The position numbers were made by a program, and so were the translations under genes. The notes under the pieces are model-generated. The model was not told the origin of the DNA. It worked only from the letters and a program-made list of their open reading frames with translations, and ran no database searches. DNA of 64,000 nucleotides from Trichosphaerium sp. ATCC 40318 (lineage: Eukaryota; Discosea; Flabellinia; Trichosidae), in NCBI GenBank assembly GCA_038496445.1, contig JALMLS010000022.1:62001-126000 (forward strand), written 5' to 3'. Shown here one piece after another: positions 48,912 through 59,923 of the stretch (its first letter is position 1; the number at the start of each line of letters is the position of its first letter).

Positions 48912-49934
48912 ATGCGCACGCTTTTCTGTGTTTGCTTGGTATTCCTGATACACGTGATACCTCTGAAAGCGATCCCATGGCGTATACAGAATCGATTGTT
49001 TATTGGTAAACCAGAAGATGCCAAATGGCCCGCAGTAACGAACGAAACGTTCACGTGCGTCCATATCAATTTTTACTAAATTAAAACATTTTGACAAACT
49101 TTTGGGAATCTTCGCTAGGATAAACGTATTTTGTTTCGACTTATGCCTACTATAAGAGGTGTTGTCAATGTGGCTGCAGAGACGGACCCTAACTATCCAA
49201 ACGAGGCATATGATAATGGTACTCTTTCTTTTTACTACGCGAAGGCACGTTTTTGATCAAAATAAAAACAGTCATTTAAAAAAAAAATTAGTCCGCTCTT
49301 CGCAATACTGAAGTGCCTTTCATGTCTTTGGTGAGCTCTGTCAACTCCCTCAACGATGTTTTGTTGTACTTGTCAGGTTTGTTAATGCTTGTGATTCATC
49401 GTCATCTCACTTTTTTAATCACAGGCGATGTGCTTGTTTTTGGTAGCAACGATTTAGGTGACTCATAACGGTTTTTAGTTGACTAAAATATTTAATCAGG
49501 GCGTTCAGCTGTAGTTGTGTCACTACTCTTGTTCAATAAAAAACCACAAGACTATGACAACATTGAAGACGCATTGGATAAGGTCATAACATTAATCAAA
49601 GAGCCAGTGCGTGTTGATGAAGGTATGGAAGTTTCCTGTACTCAAAGATAACAACTCACTAGGATTAAAGAATGTAATGATTAATGTTGGCATGTACAGA
49701 ATTCTTAATGCAACTTTATTTCATCCTTCACCACCTTTTGATGAGCACCCAGAGGTACTAATAAAGTACATTTTATACTGTAAGAAGCTAAGAGAGATGT
49801 ATTAATAGCACGCTGTAAATGCATGGTTGACAGTTTTTCTTGTTATATTCGCGGTTGCCTTTTTTCTTTCACTTGCATACATTGTTTACACCGGGTTCAA
49901 AAAGCCAAAATTAGGTGGTCAAAGTGCGTACTAA
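48912..49934 (+). CDS. Type I membrane protein with a dual-specificity-phosphatase-like ectodomain lacking the catalytic Cys
   Basis: ATG 48912 opens a signal peptide (MRTLFCVCLVFLIHVIPLKA). Spliced exons give FRLMPTIRGVVNVAAETDPN and SLNDVLLYLSG, then GDVLVFGSNDLGRSAVVVSL and a helical stretch DYDNIEDALDKVITLIKE. A membrane helix near the end (WLTVFLVIFAVAFFLSLAYI) precedes a 17-residue basic tail, with stop TAA 49932-49934. The order 'VVNVAAE' then 'VLV-x5-GRSAVVV' copies the DSP fold, whose P-loop reads H-C-x5-R-S. Here the Cys position is Gly (VFGSNDLGRS) and the first loop Gly is Asp, so catalysis is not expected. A DSP-like domain facing the lumen or outside is itself unusual. Likely a binding or structural role. 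Confidence 0.62.
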
Positions 49935-50015
49935 AAATACAGTTTTAAAAGGTTTCTAATCAACTTATAAGATCGGGCTCTGTTACAATAGGATACCAAA
50001 AAAGATGATTTTTTT

Positions 50016-51062
50016 TTATGATGTATTGTCTTTGTAAATGTCTACTACTCTTTGTAACGTTGGTCTGTTATCAGGATTCGCACTCCAACATGACGTCATG
50101 ATGTCCTCAAAGTAAGGCATCATAGGCCTTGTTATCTGTGGTCGTTTGTTGGCAAGAGTTTGTTTGATTGCTGATTCTGTATTACATCCATCGAATACAG
50201 CACGTGCCTCCAAAACTTCGTAGAGTAGGTAACCATACATGAACACATCAGCCGCAAAAGTATAATCAGCGTTGTCCTTTGATACAACTGTTTCAGGGCT
50301 ATAACGTCTAAGTGTTCTAAGGAAGGTATAAGGAGGGTGGCAGAGCAAATATTGAGCAGTACCCTCGTAACACTTTTGTTTTTTCGTGCTTGTATTGTGA
50401 TTGGCAAAAATCTGCAACAACTGCACTGTATACACCATTCTCGTCTTTATGTACCAGAACATTGTTCGTTGATATGTCTTTGTGATAACTACCATTACTG
50501 TGCATAAATGCAAGACCTTGAAAGAAAGATTAGCAACATACTTTGCGATTCTCAAACAAGTTTTTAGTTTTTGAAAGAAACACAACCTTTTGCGATGTCT
50601 GAACAAAGTTTGTGCCAAAACGGATTAGGAAAAGGTTTGCCAGTGTCTTCAAGAAGAGATGTAGCTTCTTTGATGCTTCGTGACCTTCTTGCTTGAATGA
50701 CATCTGTCAAACATCCATCAGAACAAAATCCTAATTCCAGTTAAATACTCCACGTTTTCATCCGTTGTAAGGTACCTAAAACAATGAAAAACGATGTACT
50801 ATCTTCGTTGTAACCCAGCCATAGCATTTTGGTAGATTGGGATGTTCCAGTGCTCTACGTTTTATTAGTCTTGGCGAATATGTAGCGTTGCGTACCGCAA
50901 GAAGAGGAGTTCGCGTTTGAACGAACTAAAAGACAGGTTTTTACGTTTTTTCATTTGGTAGTTTTTTACAGCGACAGGGGTGCTGCTTTCAACACTTCAC
51001 GCCACACTGTACCGCTCACGCCATTTCCCAACCGTTTTTGGTTATTTGATAAATCATTGACG
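50016..51062 (-). CDS. Protein kinase (TKL/Tyr-like) with DFC instead of DFG
   Basis: Reverse strand, stop at 50016. Kinase landmarks in order: Gly loop LGNGVSGTVWR, VAVKNY with the ATP-binding Lys, ELLFLRALEHPNLPKCYG, KGLAFMHSNGSYHKDISTNN (catalytic Asp and Asn kept, HRD changed to HKD), VVADFCQSQ (DFG changed to DFC), GTLRRYSPETV (activation segment to APE-like), DVFMYGYLLYEVLE, and SCWSANPDNRPTLQ. The frame across the DFC-to-SPE intron is continuous, so DFC is not a splicing artefact. The junction between the Gly loop and VAVK exon was not resolved. ATG 51062 is a provisional start. Substrate unknown; the DFC change may alter Mg binding or loop dynamics. Confidence 0.65.
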
Positions 51063-51074
51063 TACATTCTATCA

Positions 51075-51374
51075 CTAGTACGTTTGTAAACCTTTGAGCT
51101 CACTATAGTGAGCGCCGTACTTGTATGGCTCTTGCTCATTGTAAAATACTTCTACGCCCTCCTTCCACAGCCTTTCTTGTTGCTTAAAAGCCTCTCGCCG
51201 TTCTTTTTTAGTGGCTACATACGTTTTAGCCAAAATCGGAAATAGAACCTCTCTACCATACGTTTTTGTGCTATAGATGCATAACCCTTGAGTGTGATGC
51301 TTTTTACAGCGATGACCTTGCAATTTAACTGACACGTAGACCATTTTCAACAAAAAGTAAGTTAGTTTTTTCAT
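51075..51374 (-). CDS. Small uncharacterised protein, possibly the N-terminus of the kinase gene
   Basis: An uninterrupted 99-codon frame starts at ATG 51374 with a second ATG at 51344 (MVYVSVKLQGHRCKKHHTQG). It is rich in Lys, Arg and Tyr and has a charged helix (KKERREAFKQQERLWKEG). It stops 13 nt before the provisional kinase start. No family recognised. It could be a separate small gene or a 5' exon joined to the kinase by a splice not identified here. Confidence 0.35.
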   Translation of the reverse strand: MKKLTYFLLKMVYVSVKLQGHRCKKHHTQGLCIYSTKTYGREVLFPILAKTYVATKKERREAFKQQERLWKEGVEVFYNEQEPYKYGAHYSELKGLQTY

Positions 51375-51574
51375 GTTTTTTCTCGAATTTTTCTCACTTG
51401 TCAGCTGCCTGAGTTACAGAGCTAACCAAATACAAAAATAAACGTGCAAATTGCGAGAATAATATTTATGTACAAGTCCAATCATAATCTACTGTACATG
51501 TGTTTGACAACCATCAAACCTTTTGACGTCTAAAAAATTTTTTCCTAAACACCTTTTTTTTTTCGATTCACAAC

Positions 51575-54390
51575 CTACACTTTGACGACCTTCACGTGCG
51601 TTCGTTGCACAACAGGTGTTAATTTCTCACCAGGTGGATGTATGGTCATCATAGCGTAAGTACCACCAGCATAACCACGAGCCAAACGACCAGTGTTAAC
51701 GCATAAAACATCATTCAAGTTCTAAGCATAGAAAATTAGAAGTGAACGTTTAATTTTTGTAGTGCCTTTGTAAAAGGTGTCAATGCAGAGCCAAGGAGCA
51801 GAATATCTGGTGTGTACGACATTTGGTATTGCTTCCATCTACATGTATCCAATTGAGCTTCACCAGTGGCAGGTGGAGGATACAATGGATAAAAGCTTAA
51901 AAACCAAAGTCAATTAAACATGATACAAGTGTAACGAATCTAAAAAAGTGGTACCTTTGTTGTTCTACTAGATGACGAGTAACATCTCCCAATCGATCGC
52001 GTGATTGTTGACCGTTCATAGGAGCGCTATTCGAATGTTATGTAGGTACTTACAAAGACATAACATACCGGCCAAACTCAGCACCAGCAAGATGTCTTAG
52101 AATATCATTTGTTGTGACACCAATGGACACTCCATTAATTCTAATAATGGAGGGATTCGCTGCACAAGTGACTCTGTTGAGAAGCGATTTAGCACTTTGG
52201 TTGAATCCTGGTTGTGGGAATACATAAGAGTGCTAGAAAAGTTAGACTTCCAGAAAAGAATAAAACGGGAAAAAGTATTTATTTCTTTTGCTGAAAAAGA
52301 AACACTAAAAACGGCGAGCTGTAGCAAGCATTAAAATTAAATGCAATAAAACATTTATGTGGGAGTAAACGTACGTGTGCATCATTTAGAGAAGGCACAA
52401 GGATGACTTGGGTGTCGAGGTTACTTAATCTCGATAATCCCTTAGGACTGTTCATTAGCTTGTCAAACACTTGCTCAAAGCTCTCTTCTAGTATAGCGTC
52501 TTCGATATGTGGATGCTTGCTATCTACAAATGGACCCATCTAACAACAACAGTTAACACAAGGCTGGTGTATAGTGAAACTTAAAGCAAAAATAGAGCAA
52601 AACTCACAAGCAATAGAACGTCTGGTTTCTTCTCAATAACTTTCTCCATAAGCTTGTTCCAAGGCTCGTAATCCATATCTGAGGCAATACTGTAAGCTCC
52701 AGAAGCGACCATCATAGTAAATGAAGCATCAGTGGAAGGAGAAGGGCTAACAGAAACTATCAGTAAAAGGTAGTCACAACAGTCAAAAAAGAGCAAAACA
52801 AAACACAGGTAAACGGAACGCACCATGGTGGTTCAGCAGCACTTCGGATAATCTCCTTAGCGACCAAATGTGTACCGTAGTGGTTGTATCCTTTGATAGC
52901 AACAACCTAGAGGTAGTAGAGGTGAGCACAAGTAAACTCACAACACCTTTTGTAGTTCATACCTGACCAGGAAATAGAGAAAATCGTTTTTGCTCAAGCA
53001 AGTCAACACGAACACGCATTGGGTGTCCTGTAATGGAAGAGCTTCCAACCAAAAAAGTTGATCGCATACCTAATCTGCTACTTACTTCAGCTGATACACG
53101 GCCAACAGCAACAACAGGTTCCTAAATAAACGAATCAGCACAAGAAGAAAATGACAAACATTGAATAAAAAAAAAAACCCAGGTCAGAACATACCTGACT
53201 GGCTGTGTCAAATTGACCGACAGCTTCTTCTGGGATATCGTGGTTATCACACAGTTTTTTACCGAAACTCTCCAGATGGTTCTCCAAGTCTACACGCAAG
53301 TGAGTCAACAAGGCGTGTTTGCAAGTAAAATGTTTTGGATTTTTTGTGAGTTTTTTTTTGTTTTAGACTCAGTCAGTAACGTAGATATCGACACGGCATC
53401 AATTCCGTCCGCCCGTTCGCAATGCATCATAGTACAAACAAACAAAAAACAAGTGCAAAGCGTTTTTTACCATTCCTTTTTTGGTTAAAAATACGTACTG
53501 GCATAACGAGTTGATGGCGCTTCATGGCAAGCCATATCAGGTCCAGAACGCTTCTTGTAGCGGTCGTCAATTTCAATTGATATAGGTACTGAGTTTTTAA
53601 GTGTCTGCGGAAGATGTGGATTGAAAGAGACCTGAAATAAACTCGATTAATAATACCCACAAAAAAAAAACTGTAAAAGATTGTAATAACAATGAATAAA
53701 AATACCACGAATCTTGTTGTTGCATTACCTGGATTTCACCAGCGTTTTTACGGCTGACGTATTTGTTACTAACGTGTTGGGAGACAGGGCGGATTTTTGC
53801 TTTCGGTGCGACAACTGGTGCGCGTTTAGGTGTTGGTGCGGGTCCGCTAGGAGCCAAACGTTAGAAAGTTTGAAATTTAACGGTGATAATGTACCCAATT
53901 TGATCAAGGTCCATTATATCAATATCCATAGCCTATATAATGTGTGAGGATACTACATTTGTATTGGCGGTAACGTACATCGTCAGCAATGGATTGCCAA
54001 TTACCAGTAGACTGTACAGCTGGTGCTTTGACCCTACAGGCAATTTTAGTGCTTACAAGTGCGTTTAAAGTATTGTACATTGGTTCTCGTTTAACATTAA
54101 CCAAGTTTGATTTAACCTTGTCTTTGTAAGGTTTAGAACCTTCTAGCATGTGTATAACATCAAGAGTAAGTTTGGTGTCCTCCATAGAGGCGGAAACAAT
54201 CATCCACATGTCTGCGAGGTCCTCTGCGCTAACTCGCCCATTATTTGCCAGTTCCACGGCTTTTACGAGCGTCAGCGCCTATTACATTTACAAAGTACGT
54301 TCTCGCACCTTTTTCAACCGCATTTTCAGCAATTTCAAAATCTTCAGCTTCAAAGGCGTCCTTTAGGCTAGTTCTGGTACATACACTCAT
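51575..54390 (-). CDS. POLA2: DNA polymerase alpha subunit B (primase-polymerase accessory subunit)
   Basis: Reverse strand from ATG 54390 (MSVCTRTSLKDAFEAEDF) to TAG at 51575. The N-terminal helical region is followed by a Pro/Lys linker (APTPKRAPVVAPKAKIRP). The OB-fold part contains QEPVVAVGRVSAEVSSRLG and QKRFSLFPGQVVAIKGYN. The phosphoesterase-like domain contains VVASGAYSIASDMDYEPW, VLLLMGPFVDSKHPHIED, TQVILVPSLNDAHVHYVFPQ and IIRINGVSIGVTTNDILRHL. It ends in PDILLLGSALTPFTK ... LCVNTGRLARGYAGGTYAMM. This order is diagnostic of Pol12/POLA2, the non-catalytic subunit tethering polymerase alpha-primase to the replisome. About ten introns are present. One of the best-supported calls in the window. 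Confidence 0.92.
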
Positions 54391-55028
54391 GTTGTAAGTT
54401 TTAGCCTTCGTTTTAAAATGGCGGGACTGGAATATTCGTGACTATCGCAGATCAAGCGGAAACAACACGGCTGCTTGATTTTCACACGTACAGGTCTACT
54501 ACACAGTTAATTTGTACGTATGGGCGACAAGTTGGAAATAGCGTATAGGTGCAACTTTTTGAACTTCGTTTGGGTCCATTGTGCTTGATTGAACGATTGT
54601 GGATTGACACGAAATCTGTAAACGTTCTTCGTACCGTATTTAACCACACAAGTTGAGTTGTAAATGTATAAATTGTTATTGTACAGCGAAATACAATCTG
54701 CTCTTCCACGTGATAAAAGCTATTTTATGAAGTTTTTTGGATAACATAATTACACTTGCATATTGACCTTTTCTGTTCCACTCAACTAATTGTATTCTCC
54801 TTCTTATATCATCGGCGTAAATACAGTGCTTGCACATTTGGCTTTGTATTTCTTAACAAGTGTTGCCTTTGAGACGCAAAGTTTAAAGGTTGTTTCAGTA
54901 TAATCCAAAAAAAACCTTTAAGGTTTTTACTTCGACTTTTTTTTGGAGAATGTTTGATTTACATTGCCTCGGTCTTTTGGGCTCGCCTTGACCGCGTGGA
55001 GGGCACTCTATATCATTAACACACGAGC
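54391..55028. other. Intergenic region between POLA2 and tRNA-Leu
   Basis: About 640 nt upstream of POLA2. A short reverse open frame (54482-54709) has no support. A CACGTG site lies at 54707-54712. Confidence 0.5.
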
Positions 55029-55113
55029 GCTTGGATGCCCGAGTTGGTTAAGGGGCTCGACTCAAGTTCGACTGGACATTACGTCCGCGTGGGTTCAAAT
55101 CCCACTCCAAGCA
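55029..55113 (+). tRNA. tRNA-Leu (anticodon CAA), no intron
   Basis: The acceptor arms GCTTGGA (55029-55035) and TCCAAGC pair perfectly, with discriminator A at 55113. The D-arm holds GAGTTGGTTAAGG, the anticodon loop is CTCAAGT (anticodon CAA after the invariant T), a long variable arm (GGAC/GTCC) marks a class II tRNA, and the T-arm is GTGGG-TTCAAAT-CCCAC. The first pair of the anticodon stem is a C/C mismatch. A TTTT terminator follows at 55115-55118. CAA-Leu tRNAs often carry an intron in other eukaryotes; this one does not. Confidence 0.93.
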
Positions 55114-55374
55114 ATTTTGCAACGCCATGCTAGCTTGAATATGATATTGCAGATTACGCAGCAAGCACGCTTCCCTATTTTTTTTTTATCGTGACTTGCA
55201 AACTTACAATAATGAAAACACGTGCAACTTGATATTCTATCGCCACAACTTTGGACCCAACAGACTGTAAGAGCTTCTCAGATGGTAGGTCACAAGCTCA
55301 AAGCCCTCAGTTCTGGTTTAAGGCCTGATCAAATTGTCAACGGCTTTCTGTTTTAGTCCATCTCAACACAAACA

Positions 55375-56318
55375 ATGCCCAAAGGAAGTTCAAACCAACG
55401 TTCCAAACAAACAACCACCGCCAAAATTATATTAATAGGCGATTCAGGCACTCACTCAACCAATCATTACTATTAACGTTTCAATAGGCTCTGGTGTAGG
55501 CAAAACAGCAATACTGAGCAGATATGTACAAAACAAGTTTACTTCCCAATACAAGGCAACGATTGGTGCTGACTTTGTACGCCAGAAGTAACTTCTCATA
55601 TTTTCAGTTAACACTGTTTGTAAAGCTGTCTAAAATGGTAAACGGAACACATTTTGATCTTAATATCAACCTTCAGATGTGGGAGTACGCCTGGTCTTAC
55701 TACTCGTTTAACCCACTAATACGAGTTTAAGCACTGCAGGTCGCGAACGATTTGCGAGTTTAGGTTGAGAATACAAGGTTTCTGATTGTTGCTCTGATTG
55801 GTTTTTAGGTAATGCATTTTATCGTGGTGCAGATGCTGCTCTTCTCGTTTATGATGTAAAACAAAAGAAAACGTTCGAGAGTTTGAAGCTTTGGAAAGAA
55901 GGACTCGAGCAGATTTTGGGCACTGGTGCTGAAAAGGTGCAATAAACATACCTAAAGTTGTTTGTGCAATTCTAACAATGCAATGCAGTGTGTCATGGTT
56001 CTTGTTGCAAATAAGGTCGAGGATGGTGTGGATAGACAAGTATCCACGAAAGAGGGTAAAGAACTAGCCACTTTCTGGAATATGCTTTACTATGAAGTCA
56101 GTGCCAAAGAGGTCAGTAGACGCGCTGCAGAAGTTTTCTTTTTTTTTCCTATTGCTCACTCGATAGTTCAGGGCACTGGTATCCATGAAATGTTTGCGTC
56201 TATCATCGAAAGACTAGAGACTCCATTGTTTAAGCAACAACAACAACTGCATACAAGCCTAACTGCCAATAGTAACGCTTCTCTCTTACGCAAGTTTTGT
56301 TCGTGGCTTGGTGTATGA
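55375..56318 (+). CDS. Rab7-like small GTPase with altered guanine-binding and C-terminal motifs
   Basis: ATG 55375 ([20 protein letters not shown]). Motifs in order: a P-loop split by an intron (LIGDSG / SGVGKTAIL), switch [42 protein letters not shown], and [19 protein letters not shown]. The TIGADF segment and spacing are closest to Rab7. Departures: Arg in DTAGRE instead of Gln (the GTP-hydrolysis residue), NKVE instead of NKxD in the base-specificity motif, and a C-terminus KFCSWLGV with no Cys-Cys or Cys-x-Cys prenylation site. Reading the first intron as GC-AG leaves two extra residues in the P-loop (GDSGSGVGKT). It may therefore be slow to hydrolyse GTP and not be a normal membrane-attached Rab. 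Confidence 0.75.
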
Positions 56319-56426
56319 AACAAAATCCAAAAAAGGGTGTAACATTAGTTTCAGGTTGATTAATTTAGAATACATTTATTTTATGTACACACGACTAGAG
56401 ATATTTGTTGTTCATTACATTTAAAT

Positions 56427-59400
56427 TTATAGAATAGCGGTGACCGCCATGCAATTGAGATAATGGAAGTAGTGAAGGCAGTGTTTGGCCTCCCTATGTT
56501 AAACAATAATTAGAAAAGAAAAAAAAACAACCTGAACATAAAAATTAAAGCGTACATCTTCTTCCCACTGTTGATAGCGACACTGATAGTTCTTGTACTC
56601 TGCAAGTGCTTTTGGCGCATAAATTTCCAGCTGTTTAGAAAATTGCTGGTCATCGCTGTTGCGCAGTTGACTCTCCACAATTTTTAGGTAGACATTAATC
56701 TTGGAGTGTATTTCCCTATCAAGTATTAGCTAAAAAAACTTGTCATAAAGTCACAAATCAACGTACAAATCATATTTGTCAATGTCATCCGTTGAGTCTG
56801 TTCAACCAAAAATTAGCTTTGCATCATAATAAAAAAAAGAGTTGTTGGCATACCACCGTTTTCTATAGCAGCTTGTAGCGTTGAGCGACGGGTTTTGGTC
56901 ATTTTGTAAATTAATAATTGTTGGTAGTAGTTCCTCACAACATCATCCCAATGAAGGAATAATTTGAAGAAACACTCTTTAAGAAGGAAATCACAGAATA
57001 TAGCATGTCGAACCTACCAGCCTCTTGTGATTAACATCAAGAAATTGTTTAATAATAATATTCAAAGTACCTCTCCTTCAAATAGTTCGGCGTAGTTGTA
57101 TATCAAGGCAACAGTACGACCAACGAGCTGATGGTGATCAGTATTTATTATGCGTTGAAGACCTTGACAGAAAAATTTATAATCAAAGCTTGGGGCAATA
57201 CGAAGATCAACGCGATGTAGTGCACTAAACCAATCGCTAAGTTTATTCAACGCATCTAGGCATGGCATAAACGAGTGACACGTACAATAATATTTGACGT
57301 ACCAACTACTGCTGGAAGGTGATAAACGTTTGTCCTTGTAAATAGACATCGTACAAAGAAATTAAGATGATGTGGTCGCATAACTACCAGAGCTTTGCAC
57401 GTGCGTAGTAAAGCATCAGTAAAGTGTCTTTATTTAGAAAAGGTCAGTATAAGGATGCTACTTTTCATCAAAAAAACGGACCTGGGTATACGCATATTCC
57501 ACAAAAAGGTTCTAACCATGTCATCCCAACCTGGAATTGACTCCAAATCTACATCCTCTGTAACAGCTTCTATTTCAGGGCTTAGCTCATTTGCAATGCA
57601 CTGAAGTCAAGGCTATATAGTCGTACTTGTCTTAATAGCAATCTCAGTGAGCCACTCGCGCATGAACAGAAAGAAAAAAGCATGTCCAGGGCGCTATAAA
57701 GTATTGAATAAGCAAAAGAAGCAACAATGAGCTTTTTGTTACCTTGAAAGGGGTAACCCATGTAGACTTTGCCTTTTGGTGCTCTGTCTTATCAAATACA
57801 GATAAAGCATGATGAAGAATAGGCCAGTAGAACAACAATGGATATTTTTTTGTTATCTCTCGGGGAAAGTATCCAAGGTCTACAGCTAACCTTTAGACTT
57901 TGTAACAAGTAATAAAAAATATGGTACCTTTCTTCAATTGTGCAGCAATTTCTTGCTGCTTACTCTGTGGTAAGCTATTACGGTGCGATTTATCTGGATC
58001 CGCAGTGGTCTGAACTGCAACACCTTCTAGACTAGCAGGGCGTCGGTTCGTTTTTGCAGATAAAGCATCAGGCTTTTCAGTAGTGGGTATTGTTTCTTCA
58101 CTACTAGATTCGTTATGTACATTGTCTGTAACCTCTTCCTGAGTGTCAGTGCTTGTAGTTTTTTCGGCTGCCTCTTCATTGTTTTCACCGTTAGCCACAG
58201 TATTTTCTCCGGTCTCTTCTTGATTGCTATCACTTCCTGCACCAATATTAAGATCAAGGTCTTTGCTGCTATCTGTCACAACTAAATCAATATCTTTATT
58301 ACTGCCTGCGAGATCAGGGCTTGTAGAGGTAGGAGCATCGCTAGGAACTTCTTCATCCGCAGTGTCATTTGAACTGGTCTCAGATTTAACGACTTCTTCC
58401 GTATCAGGTTTTGACTCTGGTTTCTCCTCTTCCTTATCCTCTTTCTCATCTGTTGGAGGCACATATTTTGGACGCTTTCTCCGTATAAACGCGATAGAAC
58501 CAGTAGGTTTGGCTTATACAGGTCAACATTCACTATTTGTGAGAAAAAAAGCCACAAATGACGTCAAGTGTCATGATTTTTTTTTGTGTGAAACAAATTA
58601 ATCGTACCAATTGGAACTGGGTGAGTAAAGTCATTTATTACTTCCCAAGTGGCTTCCTCAGGCGCCATAATAGCGTCGCGTAGTTCCTTACCACACGTTG
58701 GATAATAAAAATACAATCGAGCTGTCATGCGTGCGTATGCTTGATAGAGCTCCTAAACTAAAGTTAACCAAAAAAAATGGTGTAGCGAACTTTAAAGCTT
58801 ATTCTTTTTGTATTGCGGTGAGAAACAAACTAACCATACTGTGCGGTACACCGCTACTATAAGAGCTACGGTCACCATACAACGATAACTGGAAGGATAA
58901 TATGACATGTGTACGAATTAGTAAATTTCTAGGACGTTCTGTAAGCGACGATATGATTATTTCAAATAGATAGAGTGTTGTTCAGCGTAATTTTCAAATA
59001 TTTTGATAGTGACAAACGGAAAAATTAAAAGTTTGTTTACCTGTAATTTCTGAATAGTATGTATACGTCCTTTGTGCAGTGAGGCGTAGGCACCCCTGCA
59101 CTTGTTTGATGAATAAGTAGATACTGTGGGTCAAATTCGCGACGCCCTATTATTCTATGCGAAGGCGTTAGATAAAATGCGATTAGCCTATTCTTCAGGG
59201 TTTTCTTTTTTTCCTTCCTTGTACAAAAAGGAGTGATAGTTTTGAAAAAAGCATTTAGAATTTAGTACGGAGAACGCTGAAACGCTAGTTGGCCTTCATA
59301 CTTACTTGTGCATTGTATTAATAAATAGAGCAATGTCATGTGGCGCTTTTATGACGTCTATCATGAGTAACAATCTACCCCATAGCTCCAGCAAGTGCCT

Positions 59401-59731
59401 TCTTACAATTTGTACAAGTGGCAACATTCTTTCATCGTCCTCGTGGTTTAAAGTTAGCTATAAAATCAATATAAAATGTCCTCACTAATTTAAACGCGTC
59501 CTGGTCCAGAAATTCGTGAAGTGAAAGCAAAGCCTCAGTAATCCGTTTGATTTGCTGCTTGCTCTGACTTTCGCGATCGGCAGCGTTCATAAGAGCATCT
59601 AGCATCAGAATTGCACCGTTGATCTTCTTTTCAAAGCGTTGCGTCCAGTCTGGATAGTTTTCTCGATCCAACACCAACGCAGTGCGCAGGCTCTCGAATC
59701 TTTGAAATACGCTCGAAAAGAATCCTGCCAT
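56427..59731 (-). CDS. Large, mostly helical protein of unknown function
   Basis: Reverse strand from ATG 59731 (MAGFFSSVFQRFESLRTALV) to TAA at 56427. Helical segments include WTQRFEKKINGAILMLDALM, LVQIVRRHLLELWGRLLLMI and YPLLFYWPILHHALSVFDKT. A disordered acidic Thr/Ser/Glu-rich insert lies at about 57.95-58.45 kb (EEVVKSETSSNDTADEEVPS). Then come HAFFFLFMREWLTEIAIKT, IPGWDDMVRTFLWNMR, ALVVMRPHHLNFFVRCLF and a C-terminal helical part to YLNCMAVTAIL. Arg/His-rich amphipathic stretches and many aromatic residues suggest an alpha-solenoid. A link to the fungal DUF1765 group came to mind but cannot be supported from sequence alone. No signal peptide or enzyme motif. Confidence 0.6.
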
Positions 59732-59923
59732 TTTGGTTTAAAGGTTGTTTTCGTAAAATGTCGTGTTGACAGTCCGAAAGTAACAGAAAAATATATAAAT
59801 AGCCTGGAGCAGAGCTCCCAAAGGTCGCGCTCCTTTACAATCAAGTGCGTCGGTTGTGTTTGACAAAGCTTGACAAAAAAAAAAAAAGCAGCCTGTCATT
59901 TCATTCTTAGCATACAGAAAACC

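Noticed and set aside
55029-55113. tRNA-Ser instead of tRNA-Leu
   Set aside because: Both have long variable arms, but the anticodon CAA in CTCAAGT and discriminator A indicate leucine.
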